In this document: positions 35,499 through 44,029 of the stretch, one piece after another
Layout of the letters: each line of letters opens with the position of its first letter
How positions within the stretch are numbered: position 1 is the first letter of the stretch
Assembly: GCF_000384315.1 (NCBI RefSeq)
Contig: NZ_ARVW01000001.1
Span: forward strand, 6,679,001-6,743,000
DNA length: 64,000 bases
Source of the DNA: Amycolatopsis nigrescens CSC17Ta-90
Lineage (GTDB): Bacteria > Actinomycetota > Actinomycetes > Mycobacteriales > Pseudonocardiaceae
Direction: 5' to 3'
Program-made: the position numbers and the translations under genes
The notes under the pieces: model-generated
What the model was told of the DNA's origin: nothing
Database searches by the model: none
The model's input: only the letters and a program-made list of their open reading frames with translations

Positions 35499-36695
35499 TC
35501 AGGCGACCGCGGCGGTGGAGTGCCGGTGCTGCCGCCGGATCCGGTTGAACAGCCGCGCGTTGTTCATCGCGAAAACACCGACCGTCACACCGTCGCGCTG
35601 GTAGGTGGCCACGAAGGCGCGGTCCTCGATGCTGCCGTCGACGATCACCACCTCGTCGTCCGGCGCGGGGTGGCCGGCGATCTGGAGGGTGGCCGAGTAC
35701 TGGTCGGACCAGACGTAGCCACTGGCGGTGTGCTGCCGCGCGGTGTGCCCGGCCAGCAGGTTGGCGACCGCGACTCCGGCCTGCTCGGTGGCGTTCGTCC
35801 AGTGCTCGTGGCGCAGCCGCCGCCCGGTGCTGGCCGGGCGGTAGCGGGCCACGTCGCCGATCGCAACCACCGTGGGCAGGCTGGTGACCAGTCCGCCGTC
35901 GGTGTGCACCCCGTCGCCGACGGCCAGCCCGGAACCGGCCAGCCACCCGGTCGCCGGTGTCATGCCGATCCCGACTACCACCACGTCCGCCGGGAGGTGC
36001 TCGCCGTCGTCGAGCCGGACGCCGGTCACCCGGTGCCCGCGCGGGCCGTCGCTGGTGGTGCTCAGCTCGCGAACGGTGGTGCCGCAGCGAAGCCGGGTGC
36101 CGTGGTCGGTGTGCAGGGCGGCGCAGGCCGCGCCGAGCTCGGGCCCCAGCACGGTGGCCAGCGGGGTGGCGAGCGACTCCAGCACGGTGACTTCGAGACC
36201 GAGGCCGCGGCAGGTCGACGCGACCTCCGCGCCGATGAAACCGGCGCCGACCACGACCACCCTCGGTGCGCCGTCGGTGAGTTCCGCCCGCAGCCGCAGC
36301 GCGTCGTCAAGGTTGCGCAGCACGTGCACCCCGGCGACCCCTTCCGCGCCCGGCAGCGTGCGGGCCCGGCCGCCGGTCGCGATCACCACGCCGTCCACCG
36401 CCAGCTCGTTCCCGTCGGAGAGCGCGACCACACCGTTGCCGGGGTCGAGGCGTTCGGCGCGCACACCGAGCCGGTACCGCAGGCCGAGTTCGTCATCGTC
36501 CTCGGCTTCGAGCAGTTCCAGCGCGTCGTGGCCGGCGGTGCCGGCGAGAAAGGACTTGGACAGCGGCGGCCGGTCGTAGGGCCGGTGTGCCTCTTCGCCG
36601 ACGATCTCCAGCCGGCCGTCGTAGCCCTGGGCCCGCAGCTCCTGGGCCGCGCGAACACCGGCCAGCGAGGCGCCGATGATCGCGATGCTCTTCAC
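35499..36695 (-). CDS. NAD(P)H-dependent ferredoxin reductase (FAD oxidoreductase)
   Basis: 398 residues from GTG 36695, overlapping the end of the ferredoxin gene by 4 bases (GTGA). The FAD-binding motif IIGASLAGVRAAQEL and the NAD-binding motif VVVGAGFIGAEVAS place it in the rhodocoxin/putidaredoxin reductase family; GDVARYR supplies the third flavin contact. It would pass electrons from NAD(P)H to the ferredoxin encoded just before it and then to the Rieske oxygenase at 39196-40350. Confidence 0.93.
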   Translation of the reverse strand: MKSIAIIGASLAGVRAAQELRAQGYDGRLEIVGEEAHRPYDRPPLSKSFLAGTAGHDALELLEAEDDDELGLRYRLGVRAERLDPGNGVVALSDGNELAVDGVVIATGGRARTLPGAEGVAGVHVLRNLDDALRLRAELTDGAPRVVVVGAGFIGAEVASTCRGLGLEVTVLESLATPLATVLGPELGAACAALHTDHGTRLRCGTTVRELSTTSDGPRGHRVTGVRLDDGEHLPADVVVVGIGMTPATGWLAGSGLAVGDGVHTDGGLVTSLPTVVAIGDVARYRPASTGRRLRHEHWTNATEQAGVAVANLLAGHTARQHTASGYVWSDQYSATLQIAGHPAPDDEVVIVDGSIEDRAFVATYQRDGVTVGVFAMNNARLFNRIRRQHRHSTAAVA

Positions 36696-37009
36696 GCGGC
36701 GTCCTCGCGCGCATCCGCCTGCACGTAGATGACGCCGGAGTCGACGAGCACGGAGTAGGTGCGGACCGGCTTCTTGGCCGGCAGGCAGGACGGCATGCCG
36801 GTGCGCAGGTCGAACAGGGCGGCGTGCAGGGGGCATTCGACGAAGCAGCCCTCCAGCCATCCGTCCGATAGGGACGCGTCCTGGTGGCTGCAGGTGTCGT
36901 CGATGGCGTAGAACTCGCCGTCGGCGTTGAACACCGCGATGGGCGCGGCCCCGGGGATCCGGACGGATTCGCCGGGGGGCAGCTCGTCCACCGTGCACGC
37001 GCGCATCAT
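36692..37009 (-). CDS. Rieske-type [2Fe-2S] ferredoxin
   Basis: 105 residues. The Rieske ligands are visible as C-S-H (DDTCSHQDASL) and C-PLH (VECPLHAALFD). The fold is that of small ferredoxin subunits of ring-hydroxylating oxygenases. It is transcribed away from the mscR-MBL-Rieske operon with the reductase gene behind it. It most likely serves the oxygenase component at 39196, but P450s nearby could also be partners. Confidence 0.92.
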   Translation of the reverse strand: MMRACTVDELPPGESVRIPGAAPIAVFNADGEFYAIDDTCSHQDASLSDGWLEGCFVECPLHAALFDLRTGMPSCLPAKKPVRTYSVLVDSGVIYVQADAREDAA

Positions 37010-37447
37010 GTCGACCTCCGGGAAGCGCTGGGGGAGTTGAGAGTGGGTGTTGCGTATTAAGGAACACGAAGTGCTCTACGCAACAAAGTCTGATCTCCTG
37101 GTCGAAGCACGTCAAGAGGTGCGCGGGGGCGGGTTTCGCGGGTTTTCCCGCTTATAGCTGAGATGGGGGCATGCGAGGCTTTTTGCGCATGCCCCCATCG
37201 ATCGGGTGCGGGTGTCCCGCAAGATTCTGGGGAGTCCGCGCGGCGAGGTCCTACCGTTCGGTAGCTCTCGTCCATCCGGGGGTCGTGGAAAACCGCGTCT
37301 TGACAGCTCGTCCGACCCGCCCTCATTGTGTTCCCCATTGGGCAACACATCGCGTAATACGCAACTACTCCAGAACCCTCGGACTTCCGGGCGCGTTGCC
37401 CTTCCCCCCAACTGACGACATCCGGATTCGCGGAGAGGAGTGAGCCT
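37010..37447. promoter_or_regulatory. divergent promoter region between ferredoxin and mscR operons
   Basis: 438 bases without a gene. It holds an inverted pair of the 10-mer TTGCGTATTA (37050-37059, and reversed at 37355-37364) near each divergent start, and a 34-base element with TTGCGTA/TACGCAA ends at 37050-37083. It also holds a near-perfect 23-base palindrome at 37327-37349 (TGTGTT...AACACA), a perfect GCGTA-A-TACGC at 37352-37362 and a 14-bp hairpin at 37162-37199. GGAACAC follows the 10-mer on both sides. One regulator probably controls both operons. Confidence 0.75.
37162..37199. repeat. perfect 14-bp inverted repeat in the divergent intergenic region
   Basis: GATGGGGGCATGCG pairs perfectly with CGCATGCCCCCATC across a 10-base loop. 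No U-tract follows on either strand and no gene ends here, so it is not an obvious terminator. It lies midway between the two mirrored promoter motifs. It may be an operator or an RNA stem in a leader. Confidence 0.7.
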
Positions 37448-38533
37448 GTGCCACAACAGGTTCGGGGCGTGGTCGCCCGCAAGGAAGGTGCGCCGGTCGA
37501 GCTCGTGGACATCCTGGTGCCGGAGCCGGGTCCCGGTGAGGCGGTGGTCCGGGTGCAGGCCTGCGGTGTCTGCCATACGGACCTGCACTACCGCGAGGGC
37601 GGGATCAACGACCAGTTCCCCTTCTTGCTCGGGCACGAGGCCGCGGGTGTGGTGGAGGCGGTCGGTGCCGGGGTGAGCGACCTGGCCGCCGGCGACTTCG
37701 TGGTGCTGAACTGGCGCGCGGTCTGCGGCGTTTGCCGGGCCTGCCGCCGTGGCCGTCCCTGGTACTGCTTCGACACGCACAACGCCGAGCAGCCGATGAC
37801 GCTCCTGGACGGCACGCCGCTGTCGCCCGCGCTGGGCATCGGCGCGTTCGCGGAGAAGACACTGGTCGCGGCCGGGCAGTGCACCAGGGTCGATCCCGGG
37901 GTCCGCCCGGAGGTGGCCGGCCTGCTCGGCTGCGGGGTGATGGCCGGGATCGGCGCCGCCATCAACACCGGGCAGGTGGGCCGCGGCGACTCGGTGGCCG
38001 TGTTCGGCTGCGGCGGCGTCGGCGGTGCCGCGGTGGCCGGCGCGCGGCTGGCCGGTGCGCGCGAGGTGATCGCGGTGGACCTCGACGAGGGCAAGCTGGC
38101 ACTGGCCCGCGGCCTCGGCGCGACCCAGCTGGTCAACGCGGCGAAGACCGATCCGGTCGAGGCGATCCGCGCGCTCACCGGCGGCAACGGCGCGGACGTG
38201 GTGATCGACGCGGTCGGCCGTCCGGAAACCTTCGAGCAGGGGTTCTACGCCCGCGACCTGGCCGGCACCCTGGTGCTGGTCGGCGTGCCCACCCCGGAGA
38301 TGCGGCTGGAACTGCCGCTGGTGGACGTGTTCTCCCGCGGCGGCGCGGTCAAGTCGTCCTGGTACGGCGACTGCCTGCCCAGCCGCGACTTCCCGATGCT
38401 GGTGGACCTGTACCGCCAGGGCAGGCTGCCGCTCGGCGAGTTCGTCACCGAGACGATCGCACTCGACGACGTGGAGCGGGCGTTCGAGAAGATGCACCGC
38501 GGCGAAGTGCTGCGTTCGGTGGTCGTGCTCTGA
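37448..38533 (+). CDS. mscR: S-(hydroxymethyl)mycothiol dehydrogenase
   Basis: 361 residues from GTG 37448 (GGAGAGGAG upstream). Zinc-dependent alcohol dehydrogenase family: catalytic C39-G-V-C-H and E near GHEAAGVV, structural zinc cysteines in [15 protein letters not shown], and NAD motif [12 protein letters not shown]. The pattern matches the mycothiol-dependent formaldehyde dehydrogenases (MscR/AdhE2). It oxidises the formaldehyde-mycothiol adduct and would remove formaldehyde released by demethylation in this cluster. It overlaps the next gene by one base. Confidence 0.9.
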   Translation: MPQQVRGVVARKEGAPVELVDILVPEPGPGEAVVRVQACGVCHTDLHYREGGINDQFPFLLGHEAAGVVEAVGAGVSDLAAGDFVVLNWRAVCGVCRACRRGRPWYCFDTHNAEQPMTLLDGTPLSPALGIGAFAEKTLVAAGQCTRVDPGVRPEVAGLLGCGVMAGIGAAINTGQVGRGDSVAVFGCGGVGGAAVAGARLAGAREVIAVDLDEGKLALARGLGATQLVNAAKTDPVEAIRALTGGNGADVVIDAVGRPETFEQGFYARDLAGTLVLVGVPTPEMRLELPLVDVFSRGGAVKSSWYGDCLPSRDFPMLVDLYRQGRLPLGEFVTETIALDDVERAFEKMHRGEVLRSVVVL

Positions 38534-39162
38534 TGGCGGCCAGTGCCGAACTCGTCCGCACCGCCGGGGACTTCGTGCTCGACGGTGGCACCTTCGCGGT
38601 GGAGAACAACGTCTGGATCATCGGCGACGACTCCGAATGCCTCGTCGTCGACCCGGCGCACGATCCGGAGCGGGTGCTGGCCGCGGTCGGCGACCGTTCG
38701 GTGACCGGGATCTTCTGCACGCACGCGCACAACGACCACATCAACGGCGCGGCCTGGCTGGCGGACAAGGCCGGTGCGCCGGTCCTGCTGCATCCGGCGG
38801 ACCGGGAGCTGTGGGACCACCAGTACCCCGCGCGGAAACCGGACTGGACGCTGTCCGACGGCGAGGTGCTTTCGGTGGCGGGCCTCGATCTGCACGTGCT
38901 GCACACCCCAGGGCACACCTGGGGGAGTGTGTGCCTGCACGTGCCGGAGCGCGGCTGGCTCTTCTCCGGGGACACGCTCTTCCGGGGCGGACCGGGCGCC
39001 ACCGGCCGCTCGTACTCCGACTTCGGTGCCATCATCGACTCGATTTCGGCGCGGCTGTTGGTGCTGGACGGGCGCACCACCGTCCACACCGGACACGGTG
39101 AGGGCACCACCATCGGCGCGGAGGCGCCGCACCTGGACGAGTGGATCGCGCGCGGTCACTGA
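38533..39162 (+). CDS. MBL-fold hydrolase of the formaldehyde detoxification pair
   Basis: 209 residues from ATG 38533 (TGATG overlap with mscR). Metallo-beta-lactamase fold with T-H-A-H-N-D-H at about residues 62-68, then HTPGHTWGS and FSGDTLFRGG, giving a two-metal site. A protein of this type commonly follows mscR in actinobacteria. It may hydrolyse the formyl-mycothiol product, but that reaction is inferred from gene neighbourhood. Confidence 0.9.
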   Translation: MAASAELVRTAGDFVLDGGTFAVENNVWIIGDDSECLVVDPAHDPERVLAAVGDRSVTGIFCTHAHNDHINGAAWLADKAGAPVLLHPADRELWDHQYPARKPDWTLSDGEVLSVAGLDLHVLHTPGHTWGSVCLHVPERGWLFSGDTLFRGGPGATGRSYSDFGAIIDSISARLLVLDGRTTVHTGHGEGTTIGAEAPHLDEWIARGH

Positions 39163-39195
39163 CCCGGGTGTCCCGCACTGGAGAGGAGCAAGGCC

Positions 39196-40350
39196 GTGAG
39201 CACCACCGAAACGACCGCTGGGATCACCACCGAGCTGCCGCAGAGCCTGCTGGCCACGCTGCCCGGTCACTACTACACCGACCCCGGCATCTTCGCGCTG
39301 GAGCAGGCGAAGATCTTCGAGGAGAGCTGGTTCTGCGCGGTGCGCGGCGCCGACCTGCCGTCGCCGGGAGCGTTCCAGACCGTGCAGGTGGGCCGGGAGA
39401 GCGTGCTGATCGCCCGCGGCCGAGACGGTGCGCTGAACGCTTTCCTGAACGTCTGCCGGCACCGCGGCGCCCGGCTGTGCACGGCGGAAAGCGGTGCGGT
39501 CAAACGGTCCTTCCAGTGCCCGTACCACGCCTGGACCTACGGCCTTGACGGCAAGCTGATCGCCGCGCCGAACCTGACCGGGATGCCGGACATCGACCGG
39601 ACCGAGTACGGCCTGACCCGGGTGCACCTGCGGGAATGGCTCGGCTACGCCTGGGTCTGCCTCGCCGATCGGCCACCGTCCTTTGCGGACACCGTGATGG
39701 CCGACGTGTCCGGGCGGCTCGGCGGCCCCGGCGAGATCGACGCCTACCGGATCGATGAACTCGGCCTCGGCCAGCGGATCGAGTACGACGTGCGGGCCAA
39801 CTGGAAGCAGATCATCGAGAACTTCATGGAGTGCTACCACTGCGCGACCATCCACCCGGAGCTGACCGAGGTGCTGCCCGAGTTCGCCGACGGGTTCGCC
39901 GCCCAGTACTACGTCGGGCACGGCGCCGAGTTCGGCGAAGGCGTGCAGGGGTTCACCGTGGACGGCAGCGCGGGCGCGGACCGGCTGCCCGGCGTGGGGG
40001 AGCACCAGGACCGCCGGTACTACGCGATCACCGTGCGCCCCCAGGTGTTCGTCAACCTGGTTCCGGACCACGTGATCCTGCACCGGATGTTCCCGTTGGC
40101 GCCGGATCGCACGCTGGTCCAGTGCGACTGGCTGTACCTGCCCGAGGTGTTGGAGTCCGGCCGGGACCTGTCGCGTTCGATCGAGCTGTTCGACCGGGTC
40201 AACCAGCAGGACTTCGACGCCTGCGAGCGCTGCCAGCTCACCATGGACTCGCGGGCGTACGCCAACGGCGGGGTGCTTGTGCCCAGTGAGCACCACATCG
40301 GCGAGTTCCACGACTGGGTCCGGGCCAAGATCGACGCCCCGGATCGTTGA
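39196..40350 (+). CDS. gbcA: Rieske non-haem iron oxygenase, probable glycine betaine demethylase (GbcA-like)
   Basis: 384 residues from GTG 39196. Rieske cluster ligands CRHRGARLC and CPYHAWTYG at about residues 88-115. The mononuclear iron site is H215/H220 in NFMECYHCATIHPEL. The residue that bridges cluster and iron is Glu212 where most ring-hydroxylating oxygenases have Asp, a feature I recall for the quaternary-ammonium oxygenase group (CntA/YeaW type). Presence beside dimethylglycine oxidase and sarcosine oxidase genes argues for glycine betaine as substrate. Carnitine or stachydrine cannot be excluded. Electron supply is probably the divergent ferredoxin/reductase. Confidence 0.85.
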   Translation: MSTTETTAGITTELPQSLLATLPGHYYTDPGIFALEQAKIFEESWFCAVRGADLPSPGAFQTVQVGRESVLIARGRDGALNAFLNVCRHRGARLCTAESGAVKRSFQCPYHAWTYGLDGKLIAAPNLTGMPDIDRTEYGLTRVHLREWLGYAWVCLADRPPSFADTVMADVSGRLGGPGEIDAYRIDELGLGQRIEYDVRANWKQIIENFMECYHCATIHPELTEVLPEFADGFAAQYYVGHGAEFGEGVQGFTVDGSAGADRLPGVGEHQDRRYYAITVRPQVFVNLVPDHVILHRMFPLAPDRTLVQCDWLYLPEVLESGRDLSRSIELFDRVNQQDFDACERCQLTMDSRAYANGGVLVPSEHHIGEFHDWVRAKIDAPDR

Positions 40351-40401
40351 CCGCGGCGGCCGGGGCGACACATGGCACGGGTGAGCCGGGTGCGGCGAAG
40401 G

Positions 40402-41067
40402 TCAGATCAGCGCGCGGATGGCGGTTTCGAAGCCCGTCACGTGTTCCAGGGTCAGCTCCGCGGCCTTCTTCGCGTCGCCCTTGATGATCGCGGTGAGCAG
40501 CGGCCGGTGCTCGTTCACGTGCCCGGCCATACCTTTCAGCCTCGGCACGAACACGCACCAGATCCGGGTCGCCAGGTTGTCGTAGCGGATCAGGGTGTCT
40601 TCCAGGAACGGGTTGTACACGCACCGGTAGATCGCCCGGTGCACGTCGAGGTCGGTCCTGAGCAACTCGGTGTTGCCGGCGATGCCGGTGGCCGGCTTGA
40701 GCCGGGTGAGCAGTCCGGTCAGCTCCTGGCGGTCGTCCGAGGTGGCCCGTTCGGCGGCCGCCGCGGTGGCCATCGGCTCGAGGGTGCGGCGGACCTCGGA
40801 GATGTGCGCGAGGTCGGCGATGTTCACCTCGGTGGCGAAGGTCCCGCGCCGGGGGAAGGCGACGACCAGCCGCTCGCTCTCCAGCCGTTTGAGCGCTTCG
40901 CGGATCGGGGTGCGTCCCATGTCGAGCGAGCCGCTCAGCCAGTCCTCGTTGATCGGCTCGCCCGGCTTGATGTCGAGCATGACGAGACGGTCGCGGATGA
41001 AGAGGTACGCCTTCTCCGCGAGCGAGGGGCCGGCGCCGGGCATCTCGATATTGACCTGTGTACTCAC
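40402..41067 (-). CDS. GntR family (FadR/FCD) regulator of the demethylation cluster
   Basis: 221 residues from GTG 41067; the frame continues 34 codons upstream, but that part would cover the operator. Winged HTH ([20 protein letters not shown]) at about residues 45-65, FCD-type C-terminal helices with D/H residues for metal binding. It is divergent from glyA, with a 25-base element ACTGAT-N13-ATCAGT between them. It is the only pathway-specific regulator in the cluster. Confidence 0.92.
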   Translation of the reverse strand: MSTQVNIEMPGAGPSLAEKAYLFIRDRLVMLDIKPGEPINEDWLSGSLDMGRTPIREALKRLESERLVVAFPRRGTFATEVNIADLAHISEVRRTLEPMATAAAAERATSDDRQELTGLLTRLKPATGIAGNTELLRTDLDVHRAIYRCVYNPFLEDTLIRYDNLATRIWCVFVPRLKGMAGHVNEHRPLLTAIIKGDAKKAAELTLEHVTGFETAIRALI

Positions 41068-41088
41068 CCGACCTACTCTACATCGAAG

Positions 41089-41113
41089 ACTGATATACCA
41101 ATAGTCGATCAGT
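41089..41113. promoter_or_regulatory. candidate GntR operator upstream of glyA
   Basis: ACTGAT and ATCAGT flank 13 bases between the GntR gene and glyA. On the minus strand the segment at 41088-41102 reads ATTGGTATATCAGTC, which matches the sequence before purU (ACTAGTATATCAATC) at 12 of 15 positions. Confidence 0.7.
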
Positions 41114-41148
41114 CTCCCCTCGGCATCGAGACGGAAAGCAGGCTTCGC

Positions 41149-42492
41149 ATGACCGCGACGATCGACCACCAGGGCACCCAGAATCAGCCCCAGAACCAGC
41201 CCCAGAACCAGCCCCAGAACCAGTCACTGCGGGACTTCGACCCAGCGGTGGCCGCGGCGATCGACGCGGAGCTGGTCCGGCAGCGGTCGACCCTGGAGAT
41301 GATCGCCAGTGAGAACTTCGCCCCGAGCGCGGTGCTCCAGGCGCAGGGCTCGGTGCTGACCAACAAGTACGCCGAGGGCTATCCGGGACGGCGGTACTAC
41401 GGCGGCTGCGAGCACGTGGACGTCATCGAGAACCTCGCGCTGGAGCGCGTCAAGTCATTGTTCGGCGCGGGTTTCGCCAATGTGCAGCCGCATTCGGGCG
41501 CGCAGGCGAACGCCGCCGCGATGGCCGCGCTGATCGACCCGGGGGACACCATCCTCGGCCTTTCGCTCGCCCACGGCGGGCACCTGACGCACGGCATGCG
41601 GATCAACTTCTCCGGACTGCTCTACCAGGTCGCCGCCTACGAAGTGTCCGCCGCGGACTTCCGGATCGACCTCGACGAGGTCGCGCGCCTGGCCAGCGAG
41701 CACCGGCCGCGGCTGATCATCGCGGGCTGGTCGGCGTACCCCCGGCAGCTGGACTTCGCGCGGTTCCGCGAGATCGCCGACGAGGTCGGCGCCTACCTGA
41801 TGGTCGACATGGCCCATTTCGCCGGGCTGGTCGCGGCCGGCCTGCATCCGTCGCCGGTGCCGCACGCGCACGTCACTACCACCACCACGCACAAGACGCT
41901 CGGCGGCCCGCGCGGCGGCGTGATCCTGACCGGTGACCCGGCGCTGGCCAAGAAGGTCAACTCGGCGGTGTTCCCCGGCCAGCAGGGCGGCCCGCTGCAG
42001 CACGTGATCGCGGCCAAGGCGGTGGCCTTCAAGATGGCCGCGGAACCGGAGTTCGCCGAGCGTCAGCGGCGGACACTGGCGGGGGCGAAGATCCTGGCCG
42101 AGCGGCTGCTCGGGCAGGACACCGCCGAAGCCGGGATCTCCGTGCTCACCGGCGGCACCGACGTTCACCTGGTGCTGGTGGACCTGCGCGACTCGGAGCT
42201 GGACGGCAGGCAGGCCGAAGACCGGCTGCATTCGGTCGGCATCACGGTGAACCGCAACGCGGTGCCGTTCGACCCGCGCCCGCCGATGGTGACCTCCGGG
42301 GTCCGCATCGGCACGCCCGCGCTGGCGGCAAGGGGCTTCGGGGAGGACGAGTTCCGCGAGGTGGCCGACATCATCGCCACCGCACTGCTGCCCTCCTTCG
42401 ACGAAGACGTGGCCGGGTCGCTGCGGGCCAGGGTGTCCGCGCTGGCCGGCCGGTTCCCGCTCTACCCGCAGCAGCAGGAGGCGCCGCGATGA
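41149..42492 (+). CDS. glyA: serine hydroxymethyltransferase
   Basis: 447 residues from ATG 41149. PLP lysine motif [14 protein letters not shown] at about residue 250, and [11 protein letters not shown] near the start; both are SHMT signatures. It converts glycine plus methylene-tetrahydrofolate to serine. At the head of the sarcosine oxidase genes it would link glycine from demethylation to serine. The N-terminus has an odd Gln/Asn/Pro repeat (QPQN three times). It overlaps soxB by 4 bases. It is probably a second, pathway-dedicated copy. Confidence 0.95.
   Translation: MTATIDHQGTQNQPQNQPQNQPQNQSLRDFDPAVAAAIDAELVRQRSTLEMIASENFAPSAVLQAQGSVLTNKYAEGYPGRRYYGGCEHVDVIENLALERVKSLFGAGFANVQPHSGAQANAAAMAALIDPGDTILGLSLAHGGHLTHGMRINFSGLLYQVAAYEVSAADFRIDLDEVARLASEHRPRLIIAGWSAYPRQLDFARFREIADEVGAYLMVDMAHFAGLVAAGLHPSPVPHAHVTTTTTHKTLGGPRGGVILTGDPALAKKVNSAVFPGQQGGPLQHVIAAKAVAFKMAAEPEFAERQRRTLAGAKILAERLLGQDTAEAGISVLTGGTDVHLVLVDLRDSELDGRQAEDRLHSVGITVNRNAVPFDPRPPMVTSGVRIGTPALAARGFGEDEFREVADIIATALLPSFDEDVAGSLRARVSALAGRFPLYPQQQEAPR
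41185..41220 (+). repeat. 12-bp tandem repeat in the glyA start region
   Basis: Three exact copies of CAGCCCCAGAAC encode QPQN units in the disordered N-terminal extension of GlyA. In-frame copy-number change would be tolerated. Confidence 0.9.
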
Positions 42493-43727
42493 CCAACGCC
42501 GCAACGACCCCCGGCGCGCACCTGCCGGACCATCCCGGCTTCCTCTGGCCCAATCCCGACCCCGCCCCTTCCTACGACGTGGTGGTCGTCGGCGGCGGCG
42601 GGCACGGCCTCGCGACCGCCTACTACCTGGCGAAGGTGCACGGCATCACCAACGTGGCGGTGCTGGAGAAGGGCTGGCTCGCCGGCGGCAACATGGCCCG
42701 CAACACGACCATCATCCGGTCCAACTACCTGTGGGACGAGAGCTCGGGCATCTACGAGCACTCCCTGAAACTGTGGGAGGGCCTCGAAGCCGAGCTGGAC
42801 TACCCGATCCTGTTCGACCAGCGCGGCGTGCTGAACCTCGCGCACAGCCTGCAGGACGTCCGCGACAGCGTCCGCCGGGTCAACGCGAACCGGCTCAACG
42901 GGATCGACGCGGAATGGGTGGAACCCGCGCAGGTCAAGGAGATCTGCCCGATCGTCAACATCTCCGGCGACGTCCGCTACCCGGTGCTGGGCGCCACCTT
43001 CCAGCCGAGGGCCGGGATCGCCAAGCACGACTACGTGGCCTGGGGTTACGCCCGCGCGGCGGCCGAACTCGGGGTCGACCTGATCCAGAACTGCGAGGTG
43101 ACCGGCATCGAGACCGCGCACGGCTGCGTCACCGGTGTCGAGACCACCAGTGGCCGCATCGCCGCCGGAAAGGTGGCGCTGTGCGCGGCCGGCCACTCCT
43201 CGGTGCTCGGCGCGATGGCAGGACTGGAGCTGCCGGTGGTCTCGCATCCCCTGCAGGCACTGGTGTCCGAGCTGCTCGAGCCGGTGCATCCCACGGTGGT
43301 CATGTCCAACGCGGTGCACGTCTACGTCTCCCAGGCGCACAAGGGCGAACTGGTGATGGGCGCCGGAATCGACAGCTACAACGGCTACGGGCAGCGCGGC
43401 TCCTTCCACATCATCGAGCAGCAGATGTCGGCCGCGCTGGAGCTGTTCCCGGTCTTCGCCAGGGCGCACCTGCTGCGCACCTGGGCCGGCATCGTGGACG
43501 TCAGCCCGGACGCCTCCCCGATCGTCGGGCTGACCCCGGTGGACGGGCTGTACCTCAACTGCGGCTGGGGCACCGGCGGGTTCAAGGCGACCCCTGGCGT
43601 CGGCGACTGCTTCGCGCACACCGTCGCCAAGAACAAGCCGCATCCCTACACCGAGCCGTTCACCTTGGAGCGGTTCACCACCGGCGCACTCGTCGACGAG
43701 CACGGCGCCGCCGCCGTCGCGCACTGA
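42489..43727 (+). CDS. soxB: sarcosine oxidase beta subunit
   Basis: 412 residues, the usual length for SoxB. FAD motif [17 protein letters not shown], then [20 protein letters not shown] and late [20 protein letters not shown]. SoxB holds the sarcosine-oxidising FAD and the covalent FMN of the heterotetramer. Product is glycine plus a one-carbon unit passed to folate in SoxA. It is followed after 23 bases by soxD. Confidence 0.96.
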   Translation: MTNAATTPGAHLPDHPGFLWPNPDPAPSYDVVVVGGGGHGLATAYYLAKVHGITNVAVLEKGWLAGGNMARNTTIIRSNYLWDESSGIYEHSLKLWEGLEAELDYPILFDQRGVLNLAHSLQDVRDSVRRVNANRLNGIDAEWVEPAQVKEICPIVNISGDVRYPVLGATFQPRAGIAKHDYVAWGYARAAAELGVDLIQNCEVTGIETAHGCVTGVETTSGRIAAGKVALCAAGHSSVLGAMAGLELPVVSHPLQALVSELLEPVHPTVVMSNAVHVYVSQAHKGELVMGAGIDSYNGYGQRGSFHIIEQQMSAALELFPVFARAHLLRTWAGIVDVSPDASPIVGLTPVDGLYLNCGWGTGGFKATPGVGDCFAHTVAKNKPHPYTEPFTLERFTTGALVDEHGAAAVAH

Positions 43728-43750
43728 CCGCCAACCGCACTGGAGCCGTC

Positions 43751-44029
43751 ATGCAACTGATCCCCTGCCCGTGGTGCGGGCCCCGTGAAGAAGCCGAGTT
43801 CCACTACGGCGGCCAGGCCCATGTGGCCTACCCGGCGGACCCGTCGGCGCTGTCCGACGAGGAGTGGGCGAAGTTCGTCTTCTTCCGCGACAACCCGAGC
43901 GGGCCGTTCGCGGAGCGCTGGAGCCACGCGGCCGGCTGCCGCCGCTGGTTCAACGCCGTCCGCGACACCAGGACCCATGACCTGCTCGCGGTGTACCGCG
44001 TCGGCGAGCCGAGGCCGGTGCTCTCGTGA
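43751..44029 (+). CDS. soxD: sarcosine oxidase delta subunit
   Basis: 92 residues from ATG 43751. Zinc ligands CPWCG at residues 6-10 and the later H-AAGC part, with WFNAVRDTRTH near the end, are the SoxD pattern. The long open frame upstream overlaps soxB in another phase and is discarded. GTGA overlap with soxA. Confidence 0.95.
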   Translation: MQLIPCPWCGPREEAEFHYGGQAHVAYPADPSALSDEEWAKFVFFRDNPSGPFAERWSHAAGCRRWFNAVRDTRTHDLLAVYRVGEPRPVLS

